Shown: in pieces, positions 47,824 to 56,225 of the stretch | How positions within the stretch are numbered: position 1 is the first letter of the stretch | How the letters are laid out: each line of letters opens with the position of its first letter | DNA from: Hydrogenophaga sp. RAC07 | GTDB lineage: Bacteria > Pseudomonadota > Gammaproteobacteria > Burkholderiales > Burkholderiaceae_C | NCBI RefSeq assembly: GCF_001713375.1 | Contig: NZ_CP016449.1 | Span: 1,488,001-1,552,000, forward strand | Direction: 5' to 3' | Length of the DNA: 64,000 nt | Notes under the pieces: model-generated | The model's input: only the letters and a program-made list of their open reading frames with translations | What the model was told of the DNA's origin: nothing | Databases searched by the model: none | Translations under genes and position numbers: made by a program

Positions 47824-48876
47824 ATGAACGAGTTGGACGCACTGGTCGACAGCGCCCGCGCAGGCTTTGCGCAGGCCACCACCCCGGCCGATCTGGAAAA
47901 TGCCAAGGCCCAGTACCTGGGCAAGGCCGGCCGTATCACCGAGCTGATGAAGGGCATGGCCGCGCTGCCTGTTGACGAGAAGAAGACCCGTGGCGCTGCG
48001 ATCAACCTGGCGAAGCAGGCGATTGAAGCCGCGCTGACCGAGCGCCGTCAGGCGTTGGCCGATGCCGAGTTGCAGATCCAGCTCAAGGCCGAGGCGCTGG
48101 ATGTGACCTTGCCAGGTCGTCAGCGCGGGCAGGGTGGTCTTCACCCGGTGAGCCTCACGCTGGAGCGCATCGAGGCCATCTTCGGCTCCATGGGTTTTGA
48201 AGTGGCCGAGGGCCCCGAAATCGAGTCCGACTGGTTCAACTTCACCGCGCTGAACACGCCCGAGGACCACCCGGCGCGTTCGATGCACGACACGTTTTAC
48301 GTCGAAGGCGGCAGCGAAAAAGCGCCCAACCTGCTGCGCACCCACACCAGCCCGATGCAGATCCGCCATGCGGTGCAACACGTCAAGCGCCACCGAGCTG
48401 CGCTGGATGCGGGTCAACCCATGCCCGAGATTCGCGTGATCGCGCCCGGCCGTACCTACCGTGTGGACAGCGACGCCACACACTCGCCCATGTTCCACCA
48501 GTGCGAAGGCCTGTGGGTGGGCGAGAACGTGAGCTTCAAGGACCTGAAGTTCGTCTTCACCGATTTCTGCCGCACCTTCTTCGAATCGGACGATCTCGTG
48601 CTGCGCTTTCGCCCGAGCTTTTTCCCGTTCACTGAGCCCAGCGCAGAGATCGACATCCAGTTCCAGAGCGGACCGCTGGCCGGCCGCTGGCTGGAAGTGG
48701 CGGGCTCCGGCCAGGTGCACCCGAACGTGGTGCGCAACATGGGCCTGGACCCCGAGAAGTACATCGGCTTTGCCTTCGGCATGGGCCCGGACCGCCTGAC
48801 CATGTTGCGCTACGGCGTGAACGACCTGCGCCTGTTCTTTGACGGCGACGTCCGCTTCCTGTCGCAATTCCGTTGA
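47824..48876 (+). CDS. pheS: phenylalanine-tRNA ligase alpha subunit
   Basis: 350 aa class II catalytic subunit. N-terminal coiled coil, then motif 1, motif 2 ([19 protein letters not shown]) and motif 3 ([17 protein letters not shown]). The substrate-site region [17 protein letters not shown] is present. The ATG at 47824 gives the normal MNELDALV start. Forms an alpha2-beta2 enzyme with PheT, 22 bases downstream. Confidence 0.97.
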   Translation: MNELDALVDSARAGFAQATTPADLENAKAQYLGKAGRITELMKGMAALPVDEKKTRGAAINLAKQAIEAALTERRQALADAELQIQLKAEALDVTLPGRQRGQGGLHPVSLTLERIEAIFGSMGFEVAEGPEIESDWFNFTALNTPEDHPARSMHDTFYVEGGSEKAPNLLRTHTSPMQIRHAVQHVKRHRAALDAGQPMPEIRVIAPGRTYRVDSDATHSPMFHQCEGLWVGENVSFKDLKFVFTDFCRTFFESDDLVLRFRPSFFPFTEPSAEIDIQFQSGPLAGRWLEVAGSGQVHPNVVRNMGLDPEKYIGFAFGMGPDRLTMLRYGVNDLRLFFDGDVRFLSQFR

Positions 48877-48898
48877 TCCCTCGCGCAAAGACACCGAC

Positions 48899-51328
48899 AT
48901 GCAATTCCCAGAATCCTGGCTTCGTGCCTTCTGCAATCCGCCCCTGACCAGCCAGCAACTGGCCGACACCCTGACCATGGCCGGTCTGGAAGTGGAAGAG
49001 CTGCAGCCTGTGGCACCGCCGTTCTCCAAGATCGTGGTGGGCGAAATCAAGTCCGCCGAGCAACACCCGAATGCCGACCGCTTGCGGGTGTGTCAGGTGG
49101 ACGTGGGGCAGGGCAGGCTGCTCAACATCGTGTGCGGTGCGCCCAATGCGCGCGTGGGCATCAAGGTCCCGTGCGCTTTGGTGGGCGCCGAGTTGCCGCC
49201 GGGTGAAGACGGCAAGCCGTTCCTGATCAATCTGGGCCAACTGCGCGGCGTGGAGAGCCAGGGCATGCTGTGCTCCGCGCGCGAACTCAAGCTGAGTGAA
49301 GACCACGGGGGGTTGCTGGAGTTGCCCGCCGATGCGGTGCCGGGTCGCGACATCCGCGAACAGCTGCTGCTCGACGACATGCTGTTCACCCTCAAGCTGA
49401 CGCCCAACCTTGCGCATTGCCTGAGCGTGTACGGCATCGCGCGCGAAGTGTCGGCGCTCACGGGTTCGCCCTTGGTCGAGCCGACGTTTCCCGCCGCAAC
49501 GGTGTCGTTGCAGGACCGCTTGCCGGTGCAGGTGCAAGCGCCCGATTTGTGCGGTCGCTTCACCGGCCGCATCGTGCGTGGCGTGAACACCCGCGCCGCC
49601 ACGCCAGCGTGGATGGTCGATCGTCTGGCGCGATGCGGTCAGCGCAGCGTGACGCCCCTGGTGGACATTTCCAACTATGTGATGTTCGAACTCGGTCGTC
49701 CGTCGCACATCTTCGACCTCGACAAGATCCACGGCGGACTGCAGGTGCGCTGGGGTCGCGAGGGAGAGACCCTCAAACTGCTCAACGGCAACACCGTCAC
49801 GGTCGACTCGTCTGTGGGCGTGATTGCTGATGACCAGGCTGTGGAGTCGCTGGCCGGCATCATGGGCGGCGACGCGACCGCCGTGTCCGACGACACGCAG
49901 AACATCTACATCGAGGCCGCGTTCTGGTGGCCCAAAGCGATTGCCGGCCGCTCACGCCGCTACAACTTCTCCACCGACGCCGGGCACCGTTTCGAGCGCG
50001 GCGTGGACCCATCGACCACTGTCGAGCACATCGAACGCATCACGCAACTGGTGCTCGAGATCTGCGGCGGTCAGGTCGGGCCAATGGACGACCACGTGGT
50101 CAACCTGCCGGTGGCCAAACCGGTGATGTTGCGCGTGGCGCGCGCGAACAAGGTCATCGGCATGCCGCTCACGCAGGCACAGTGCGCGGGCGCCTTGCGC
50201 CGGCTCGGGCTGGACCTGGAAGAGGGCGAGGGCACGATCACGGTCACGCCGCCGGCCTACCGTTTCGACATCCAGATCGAGGAAGACCTGATCGAAGAAG
50301 TCGCGCGTGTGGTGGGCTACAACCAGTTGCCCGAGACGCCGCCACTGGCGCCGATCACCGCCAAGATCCGCCCTGAAGCCCAACGCGGCCCGTTTGCTGT
50401 GCGTCGGCTGCTGGCCCAGCTCGGCTACCAGGAAACCATCAATTTCAGTTTCGTCGAAGAGCGCTGGGAGCATGAGCTCGCTGGCAACGCCAACCCGATC
50501 CGCCTGCTCAATCCGATCGCCAGCCAGATGAGCGTGATGCGTTCGTCTCTGATCGGCGGCCTGGTGGCTGTGCTCAAGTTCAACCTGGACCGCCGCGCCG
50601 AGCGCGTGCGCCTGTTCGAGGTGGGTCGCGTGTTCCACAAGGACGCTTCGGTTCTCGACAGCGACACCAGTGTGGCCGGGTTCCACCAGCCCATGCGCGT
50701 GGCCGGATTGAGCTTTGGTGCGGTGGACACGCTGCAATGGGGCACAACAGAGCGTGTGGCCGATTTCTTCGATGCCAAAGGCGATGTGCAGGCACTGCTC
50801 GCGCCGCTGAAGCCCGAGTTTCGCGTCGACGAACACCCGGCCATGCACCCTGGCCGCTGTGCCAGCGTCTGGCTGCAGGGCCGGTGCATCGGCCATGTGG
50901 GCGAGTTGCATCCGCGCTGGCGCCAGTCGTACGACTTGGCGCAGGCACCGGTGTTGTTCGAGCTGGAGCTCGACGCCGTGCTGGCACGCGACGTTCCGGT
51001 GTATCAGCCGGTGAGCCGTCACCAGGCCGTCGAGCGCGACCTGGCCATCGTGGTCAAGGAGGGCGTGAGCCATGCGGCCTTGGTGGACGCGATTCGCGCG
51101 CCTGCCAGTGCCTGGCTGCGCGACGTGGTGCTGTTTGATGTGTACCGGCCCAAGAAGCAGGCAGAAGCGGGTGCCGCAGGTGCCCTGGCGCCCGACGAAA
51201 AAAGCCTCGCCGTGCGACTCGTGCTCAACCGTGACGACGCTACACTGACCGACGAAGACATCGAGGCCACCGTCAAGGCGGCACTCGAGTCCCTGCAAAC
51301 GCGTGTGGCCGCCCGGCTGCGCGCCTGA
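48899..51328 (+). CDS. pheT: phenylalanine-tRNA ligase beta subunit
   Basis: 809 aa. Domain order: N-terminal tRNA-binding OB fold (about 40-150, IVVGEIKSAEQHPNADRLRVC), B3/B4 editing domain (about 210-390), B5 domain (about 400-480), catalytic-like core, and C-terminal anticodon-binding FDX-ACB domain (about 710-808, YQPVSRHQAVERDLAIVV). The ATG at 48899 gives MQFPESWLR. Next gene is ihfA 25 bases later. Confidence 0.97.
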   Translation: MQFPESWLRAFCNPPLTSQQLADTLTMAGLEVEELQPVAPPFSKIVVGEIKSAEQHPNADRLRVCQVDVGQGRLLNIVCGAPNARVGIKVPCALVGAELPPGEDGKPFLINLGQLRGVESQGMLCSARELKLSEDHGGLLELPADAVPGRDIREQLLLDDMLFTLKLTPNLAHCLSVYGIAREVSALTGSPLVEPTFPAATVSLQDRLPVQVQAPDLCGRFTGRIVRGVNTRAATPAWMVDRLARCGQRSVTPLVDISNYVMFELGRPSHIFDLDKIHGGLQVRWGREGETLKLLNGNTVTVDSSVGVIADDQAVESLAGIMGGDATAVSDDTQNIYIEAAFWWPKAIAGRSRRYNFSTDAGHRFERGVDPSTTVEHIERITQLVLEICGGQVGPMDDHVVNLPVAKPVMLRVARANKVIGMPLTQAQCAGALRRLGLDLEEGEGTITVTPPAYRFDIQIEEDLIEEVARVVGYNQLPETPPLAPITAKIRPEAQRGPFAVRRLLAQLGYQETINFSFVEERWEHELAGNANPIRLLNPIASQMSVMRSSLIGGLVAVLKFNLDRRAERVRLFEVGRVFHKDASVLDSDTSVAGFHQPMRVAGLSFGAVDTLQWGTTERVADFFDAKGDVQALLAPLKPEFRVDEHPAMHPGRCASVWLQGRCIGHVGELHPRWRQSYDLAQAPVLFELELDAVLARDVPVYQPVSRHQAVERDLAIVVKEGVSHAALVDAIRAPASAWLRDVVLFDVYRPKKQAEAGAAGALAPDEKSLAVRLVLNRDDATLTDEDIEATVKAALESLQTRVAARLRA

Positions 51329-51353
51329 CCGAACGAGGATGGAGAAGCACCGC

Positions 51354-51680
51354 ATGGAACTCGCAGTTGAAAGCCTGGAAACCCCGGCACTGACCAAAGC
51401 CCAACTGGCCGAGATGCTGTTTGACCAGATCGGTCTGAACAAGCGGGAGTCCAAGGACATGATCGACGCCTTTTTCGATCTCGTCACCGACAGCCTGGTC
51501 GAGGGCACCGATGTGAAGATTTCGGGCTTTGGCAATTTTCAGATCCGCACCAAGGCGCCACGCCCCGGTCGCAACCCGCGCACCGGCGAGCCGGTGGCCA
51601 TTGAAGCTCGCCGCGTGGTCACCTTCCACGCCAGCCCCAAGCTCAAGGAACAGGTGCAGACCGCCGTGATCGGCGTTTGA
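51354..51680 (+). CDS. ihfA: integration host factor alpha subunit
   Basis: 108 aa DNA-bending protein of the HU/IHF family. GFGNFQIRTKAPRPGRNPRTGE is the DNA-binding arm with the intercalating Pro. The ATG at 51354 is preferred over 51339 because of GGAG 9 bases upstream. Located after pheST, its usual place in gamma- and betaproteobacteria. Confidence 0.96.
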   Translation: MELAVESLETPALTKAQLAEMLFDQIGLNKRESKDMIDAFFDLVTDSLVEGTDVKISGFGNFQIRTKAPRPGRNPRTGEPVAIEARRVVTFHASPKLKEQVQTAVIGV

Positions 51681-51792
51681 ACCGCGATTCCTTGTCACTT
51701 TGCAGGGCTCTCCGCGAGCTCTCGGAGCGCCGGCCTCGCCCGGGGTTCCTGCATCCGTTCTTGGTTTGGCGCCAAGCGGTCGGCTAGCGCTG

Positions 51793-51820
51793 CCGAGCGG
51801 TCGTATGCGACGCCGCTCGG
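51793..51820. other. hairpin in the ihfA-merR gap
   Basis: CCGAGCG (51793-51799) pairs with CGCTCGG (51814-51820) and GTCG with CGAC inside (11 bp, two bulged bases, loop TATG). There is no T run, so it is not a good intrinsic terminator. The rest of the 239-base gap (51681-51919) has no gene. Confidence 0.4.
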
Positions 51821-51919
51821 TGGTGTTTGCAACATTTCACACAGAATTCCGCCCCGCTCCGCGCACGCCCGTGCTTGTTAGAGTAAATTCAAGCTTCGGT
51901 CTGTACCGCCTTGATTTTC

Positions 51920-52375
51920 ATGGAAAAAACGCTCCCTCCCATACCTGCAAAACGCTACTTCACCATCGGTGAAGTCGGCGAATTGTGTGGTGTCAAGCCG
52001 CACGTGCTGCGTTACTGGGAGCAGGAGTTCACGCAGCTGCGGCCCATGAAACGGCGCGGCAACCGGCGTTACTACCAGCACCACGAGGTGCTGATGATCC
52101 GCCGCATCAGGGAGCTGCTGTACGACCAGGGTTTCACCATCAGCGGAGCGCGCAACAAGCTGCAGGAGCTCGTTCAGGCCGAACGGGAAAAGCGCCGCGG
52201 CGAAGACGAAGACGAAGCCATCGATGTGATCGATCTGGATGCCGTGATTCACGACGAAGCGCCCACCTCAACCAACGAACGCAGCCACGAAGTGATTGCA
52301 GGTACGGGATTGCTGGTCCATGAGGTCCGCCGTGAGTTGCTCGAAATACGCGAGCTTCTTCGTCACACGGTCTGA
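51920..52375 (+). CDS. MerR-family transcriptional regulator
   Basis: 151 aa. The N-terminal winged HTH (about 13-80: YFTIGEVGELCGVKPHVLRYWEQEFTQL) is followed by a coiled-coil/acidic C-terminal part (EKRRGEDEDEAIDVIDLD). No metal-binding Cys in the C-terminus, so the ligand is unknown. MerR genes of this type are often next to ihfA in betaproteobacteria. Start ATG 51920; no clear ribosome site. Confidence 0.88.
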   Translation: MEKTLPPIPAKRYFTIGEVGELCGVKPHVLRYWEQEFTQLRPMKRRGNRRYYQHHEVLMIRRIRELLYDQGFTISGARNKLQELVQAEREKRRGEDEDEAIDVIDLDAVIHDEAPTSTNERSHEVIAGTGLLVHEVRRELLEIRELLRHTV

Positions 52376-52393
52376 AAGCCTGTCTTTGGCAGC

Positions 52394-52399
52394 TATAAT
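52394..52399 (+). promoter_or_regulatory. -10 element of the tRNA-Pro promoter
   Basis: Perfect TATAAT 11 bases before tRNA-Pro. No good -35 element was seen at the expected spacing (about 52371), so the promoter is partly defined. Confidence 0.5.
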
Positions 52400-52410
52400 T
52401 CGAGGCTTGT

Positions 52411-52487
52411 CGGCGTGTAGCGCAGCCTGGTAGCGCACTTGCATGGGGTGCAAGGGGTCGCGAGTTCGAATCCCGCCACGCCGACCA
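52411..52487 (+). tRNA. tRNA-Pro(GGG)
   Basis: 77 bases. Acceptor CGGCGTG / CACGCCG, anticodon loop ATGGGGT giving GGG, T loop TTCGAAT, discriminator A and encoded CCA at 52485-52487. The D arm (AGCGCAGCCTGGTAGCGC) has the Pro-specific features. Confidence 0.97.
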
Positions 52488-52500
52488 TTGAGATCTGAAA

Positions 52501-52529
52501 GCCCGCAACCGAAAGGTTGCGGGCTTTTT
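52501..52529 (+). terminator. intrinsic terminator after tRNA-Pro
   Basis: GCCCGCAACC / GGTTGCGGGC perfect 10-bp stem with GAAA loop, preceded by AAA and followed by TTTTT. Confidence 0.9.
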
Positions 52530-52557
52530 CAGTTGTCGGCGCCCGAGTTCTTGAATG

Positions 52558-53034
52558 TCAGCGCGGCCGCGCAAAGCCGGCGGCAATCCATGCTTGCGCG
52601 CTGTCGACCGAGAGCTTGAAGGTCGGCGGAGCGGGCACACGGGCCAGTTCCTCGTCAAATTCATTCACCGCACTCAGGGTCGCGGTGGCGCCTTCTTCGT
52701 CCGGCACGATGGCCAGAGCGACCCGGATGCGTTGGCCATCGACCGTCACGGTGACGTTCTTGTTGAGCTGCGCATGCAGTTGCTGTTCAGAGCGGCGAAT
52801 GACTTCCTTGGCGGTTTTCACCAGAGTGTTGAAGGCCGCCGTGTCCAGCGGCTTGGGGTTCTTCTTGTCGCGGCCCATGGTCCAGGGGCCCACGAGGGCA
52901 GGTTCGGTAGCGCCGTTCAGGTGCATGGCCACCGCCCAACCGTCGTCGTCTTCGTTCTTGATCACGCGGGCGGTCCAGTGCCCGTCGTCCCAGAGACGGT
53001 CTTGGTGAATGGGTTCGTTGGTATCAGAGGTCAT
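52558..53034 (-). CDS. hypothetical protein
   Basis: 158 aa; family not recognised. Soluble, with a charged first half (DRLWDDGHWTARVIKNEDDDGWAVAM) and FKLSVDSAQAWIAAGFA at the end. The ATG at 53034 is the only sensible start; longer upstream sequence is unlike a protein. It is divergent from the hybrid kinase (88 bases between them) and faces tRNA-Pro. Codon use is like neighbours. Confidence 0.7.
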   Translation of the reverse strand: MTSDTNEPIHQDRLWDDGHWTARVIKNEDDDGWAVAMHLNGATEPALVGPWTMGRDKKNPKPLDTAAFNTLVKTAKEVIRRSEQQLHAQLNKNVTVTVDGQRIRVALAIVPDEEGATATLSAVNEFDEELARVPAPPTFKLSVDSAQAWIAAGFARPR

Positions 53035-53122
53035 GGTGATGGTGAAGCAGGGACAAGTGTTTTCGGAAGTGCGGAAGCAGTCGATACTGTAAGGACTGTC
53101 ACCACCGTCACGGAGGCCGACC

Positions 53123-55108
53123 TTGAGCTTCAGATCCGATCCTGGCGCTTCATCTCGCGAGCCGATCTTTGCCACGATGGCCGAGCACATGCCCGGCGCG
53201 TTGTTGCAGTATGTGCTGGGGCCCGGGGGAGAGCACCGCATCGGCTGGATGAGCCGGGGCTGCCACGAAATCTGGGAGGTGGCCCCGCAAGCCGCCGAGC
53301 AAGACGCCGACCTGCTGTGGTCGCTGGTGGATGCACAGGACCTGGTGGGCATGCGGGCGTCGGTCCTGGCTTCCGCGAGCACGTTGGAGGACTGGGTGCA
53401 TGAATGGCGCATCACCACGGCGTCGGGCCGTCGCAAGTGGCTGCATGGCACGGGCAGGCCGCAGCGCATGGAAGACGGTGGGGTGTTCTGGAACACCGTC
53501 ATCGTGGATGTGACCGACAGCAAGCGCTCCGGCGACGCCATGCGCGACAGCGAGGCGCGGTTTCGTCAGCTGCTGGAGTACGTGCCGAATGTGTCGGTGC
53601 AGGGCTATGGGCTGGACCTGAGCACCCGCTACTGGAACCAGGCCTCGGAGCGCCTGTACGGCTATTCGGCCACCGAGGCCATTGGAAAGAGCTTGCTGGA
53701 CCTGATCATTCCGCCCGAAGTGCACGCCGGCGTGGTGGGCGCGGTGACCGAAATGATCGAAAGCGGCCTGCCGATCCCGTCCGCCGATCTCACGCTGCGT
53801 CGCAAGGACGGTTCCTCGGTGGAGGTGTATTCCAGCCATGTGTACCTGAACATCCCCGGCCACGAACCCGAGTTCTACTGCATCGACTTTGACCTGACCG
53901 AGCGACGGGACTCCGAGGCGATCCGGGCGCAGCTGCAGGCGCAACTGCGCGAGTCGCAAAAGATGGAGGCGCTGGGCACGCTGGCGGGCGGCGTGGCGCA
54001 CGACTTCAACAACATCGTGGCGGCCATCATCGGCAATGTGGAGCTGGCGCTGGACGATGTGCCCGCCGACAGCCCGGCGCGCACAAGCTTGACGGAGATC
54101 CGCAAGGCCAGCCGGCGCGCGCGCGATCTGGTGCAGCAGATCCTCGCCTTCAGCCGACGCCAGCTGCTCGAACGCCAGGTGATCGAACTGGCGCCAGTGG
54201 TCGAAGAGTCGGTGCGGTTGTTGCGCGCCACCTTGCCAGCCGGCGTGAACCTGAGCCTGCACATCGGGCCCGACGTGCCGCGTGTGCTGGCCGATGCCAC
54301 CCAGATCGAACAGGTCCTGCTCAACCTGTGCACCAACGCCTGGCAGGCGGTTCGCGGTGCCGCGCAAGGGCATGTTGCGGTCCGGCTGGAGGCGCATCAA
54401 GGCCCTGTGGTGGGCGCGGCGCAGACCGCATGGGCCAGATTGACCGTGAGCGACAACGGGCAGGGCATGAGCGACGAGACGCGTGCGCGCATGTTCGAGC
54501 CCTTCTTCACGACCAAGCCGCCCGGGACGGGCACAGGCCTGGGCCTGGCGGTGGTGCATGGCATCTTGCGCGACCACGAAGCGGTGATGGAGATGCAGAG
54601 TGCGCCTGGGGAAGGTTCATCCTTTTCGGTCTGCTTTCCGGCCACGGTCGGCGCGGCTTCGGCCCCTCCGGCGCCCATGGTGCAACAACTCCCCCCGAAG
54701 CGGGCTGCCGCGCCCCAGGGGGCGCACATTCTGTATGTGGACGACGACGAGATGATCGCGTTCCTCATGAAGCGCCTGCTCCAGCGCGAGGGCTACCGTC
54801 TCACGGTGTTCACCCACGCAGGCCAGGCGCTTGCAGCGGTTCGCGACCATGCCGAGCCCTTCGACCTGGTGATCACCGACTACAACATGCCCGGCATGTC
54901 GGGGCTGGACTTTGCGCGCGCCGTCAAGGCTCTGCGGCCCGACTCGCCCGTGGCTATCACCTCGGGTTACATCTCCGAAGAACTGCGCGTCCAGGCACCG
55001 GCGGCGGGCGTGAGCGAATTGATCTACAAGCCCAACACGGTGGAAGAGTTGTTTGCCGCAGTGGACCGGCTCGCGCGCGCCGTGCTCGGGCCGCCGAGCC
55101 ATCGATGA
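53123..55108 (+). CDS. hybrid sensor histidine kinase with C-terminal receiver
   Basis: 661 aa cytosolic protein without membrane segments. Two PAS-type sensor regions (about 15-130 and 145-270) are followed by the dimerisation domain with phospho-acceptor H293 (GGVAHDFNNIV), a HATPase domain (N box NLCTNAWQA, G boxes DNGQGM and GTGTGLGLAVVHG), a Pro/Ala linker (about 515-535) and a REC domain with D586 (ITDYNMPGMSG). Start TTG at 53123 with GGAGG 6 bases upstream. No partner regulator lies next to it, so its output is unknown. Confidence 0.92.
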   Translation: MSFRSDPGASSREPIFATMAEHMPGALLQYVLGPGGEHRIGWMSRGCHEIWEVAPQAAEQDADLLWSLVDAQDLVGMRASVLASASTLEDWVHEWRITTASGRRKWLHGTGRPQRMEDGGVFWNTVIVDVTDSKRSGDAMRDSEARFRQLLEYVPNVSVQGYGLDLSTRYWNQASERLYGYSATEAIGKSLLDLIIPPEVHAGVVGAVTEMIESGLPIPSADLTLRRKDGSSVEVYSSHVYLNIPGHEPEFYCIDFDLTERRDSEAIRAQLQAQLRESQKMEALGTLAGGVAHDFNNIVAAIIGNVELALDDVPADSPARTSLTEIRKASRRARDLVQQILAFSRRQLLERQVIELAPVVEESVRLLRATLPAGVNLSLHIGPDVPRVLADATQIEQVLLNLCTNAWQAVRGAAQGHVAVRLEAHQGPVVGAAQTAWARLTVSDNGQGMSDETRARMFEPFFTTKPPGTGTGLGLAVVHGILRDHEAVMEMQSAPGEGSSFSVCFPATVGAASAPPAPMVQQLPPKRAAAPQGAHILYVDDDEMIAFLMKRLLQREGYRLTVFTHAGQALAAVRDHAEPFDLVITDYNMPGMSGLDFARAVKALRPDSPVAITSGYISEELRVQAPAAGVSELIYKPNTVEELFAAVDRLARAVLGPPSHR

Positions 55109-55111
55109 AGG

Positions 55112-55666
55112 TCAGGGCACAAGCCACGCCAGGGTGTTCTGGGTCAGGCGGGCGCGCCGGTGGCCTTCGCGGGCCAGCTCCAGCCAGTCGATGTGTTCGA
55201 TGCGCGCGGTTACCACGGCCAGGTGGTGCGTGCCCGGTTGGGGGTCTGCAAGGGCATGCAAGGTCGAACCCGGCGCTTGCGGGGCGCGGTAGTCGCTCGC
55301 AGCGGTCGACGGGCTGACACGCGCCCAGGCCGCGTCGACCAAAGAACCATCAACGTGTACCTGCGTGCCGACCCGCAGGCGCAGCTGCCAGTTCAAACGG
55401 TGGCTCCAGAACACGAAGGCGGCGGTGGGTGTGGCCCGCAGCTCCGCCACCTTGGGGCTGCGGCAGTCGGTGAAAAAGCTGAGTTGTGAAGCCGTGGCAT
55501 CGGCCGTGCGCAGCACCACGGTACGGGCCTGGGGCAGACCGTCCAGCCCGGTGGTGGCCAGCACCGGCGTGCGCCATTCGTGGTGCCGGTCCACCGTCGC
55601 GCGTTGCAGTTCGGTCCAGATGCGGTGGACCAGTTCGGCTTCGGTGACTTGGGGTTCGGTGTTCAC
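55112..55666 (-). CDS. FMN-binding split-barrel (pyridoxamine phosphate oxidase family) protein
   Basis: About 184 aa. The fold pattern is seen in RTPVLATTGLDGLPQARTVVLR and LSFFTDCRSPKVAELRATPTAAFVFW, as in PNPOx-related flavoproteins; it lacks the C-terminal PdxH substrate region, so it is probably not PdxH. Start is uncertain: GTG 55666 (VNTEPQ) or a non-standard codon a little upstream (LNPFYVN). It overlaps no gene but begins 12 bases after the TIGR03643-type gene. Confidence 0.8.
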   Translation of the reverse strand: MNTEPQVTEAELVHRIWTELQRATVDRHHEWRTPVLATTGLDGLPQARTVVLRTADATASQLSFFTDCRSPKVAELRATPTAAFVFWSHRLNWQLRLRVGTQVHVDGSLVDAAWARVSPSTAASDYRAPQAPGSTLHALADPQPGTHHLAVVTARIEHIDWLELAREGHRRARLTQNTLAWLVP

Positions 55667-55677
55667 GTAGAAGGGAT

Positions 55678-55932
55678 TCAGCGGGAGCGCAGGCGACGCT
55701 CGTGTTTGGCGCTGCGGCCTTCGACGCGCCGCCGCCACAGCCTGAACGAGCCCGCTTTCAATGACCGTCTCATGAAACGGATGACGGCGGATTCATCAAG
55801 CCCGAACTGGAAGCGGATGGCCTCAAACGAGATCTCGTCGGCCCAGGCCATTTCAATGATGCGCGACTGGTCTCCGGCCGTGAGTTCTGCGGTGTTAGAG
55901 GGTGCGGGTGGAACTGGTCGGGCAGCCGTCAT
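55678..55932 (-). CDS. TIGR03643/DUF2805-type small protein
   Basis: 84 aa. The core DQSRIIEMAWADEISFEAIRFQFGLDESAVIRFMRR with SFRLWRRRV is typical of a short family of unknown function with an HTH-like fold. Its ATG overlaps the stop of the upstream membrane-protein gene (ATGA), so the two are translationally coupled. Role unknown. Confidence 0.85.
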   Translation of the reverse strand: MTAARPVPPAPSNTAELTAGDQSRIIEMAWADEISFEAIRFQFGLDESAVIRFMRRSLKAGSFRLWRRRVEGRSAKHERRLRSR

Positions 55933-56093
55933 GCCCGGTGCTCATCGGGTGCCACATCGGTGTCAGGCGCGGAGGCCTTCTCGACGGCCTGGCGCTGTTT
56001 GCGTTCGCGGATCGCCTTCTTAACGTCGATCAACTGCCAGACACCAAACGCCAGGATGACCAGAAAGATGCCGAGTTCGAGCCAGATACCCAT
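55929..56093 (-). CDS. small single-pass membrane protein
   Basis: 54 aa: one membrane segment (LELGIFLVILAFGVWQLI) then a charged tail DVKKAIRERKQRQAVEKA. Family unknown. The ATG at 56093 gives MGIWLEL. Stop overlaps the start of the TIGR03643-type gene (ATGA). It is divergent from a gene at 58434 whose upstream region now lies on the other side of a transposon. Confidence 0.72.
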   Translation of the reverse strand: MGIWLELGIFLVILAFGVWQLIDVKKAIRERKQRQAVEKASAPDTDVAPDEHRA

Positions 56094-56174
56094 GGTGAGC
56101 GCCTTGAGGTGTTTGTGCGTTGAAGACGCCCGGATCGTGCCCGAACGCCCATGCCGGAGCAATACAGTGCGGTA

Positions 56175-56182
56175 TGTCCGAC
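56175..56182. repeat. left target-site duplication of the IS1595-type element
   Basis: TGTCCGAC, repeated exactly at 58435-58442. The bases belong to the start region ATG TCC GAC of the interrupted host gene. Eight base pairs is the usual target duplication of IS1595-family elements. Confidence 0.85.
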
Positions 56183-56225
56183 CGGGTCTATTTACTTTAG
56201 AAAAGCTTTGGGGTATAAATTGAGT

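Noticed and set aside
54650..54725. GC-rich linker DNA in the hybrid kinase resembles the intergenic repeats
   Set aside because: Only a short low-complexity likeness (CCCCCCGAAGCGGGC); it is better explained as a Pro/Ala-rich linker.
56174..56200. Nine-codon frame left of the TnpB transposon
   Set aside because: It is the cut 5' end of the host gene running into the element, not a gene.
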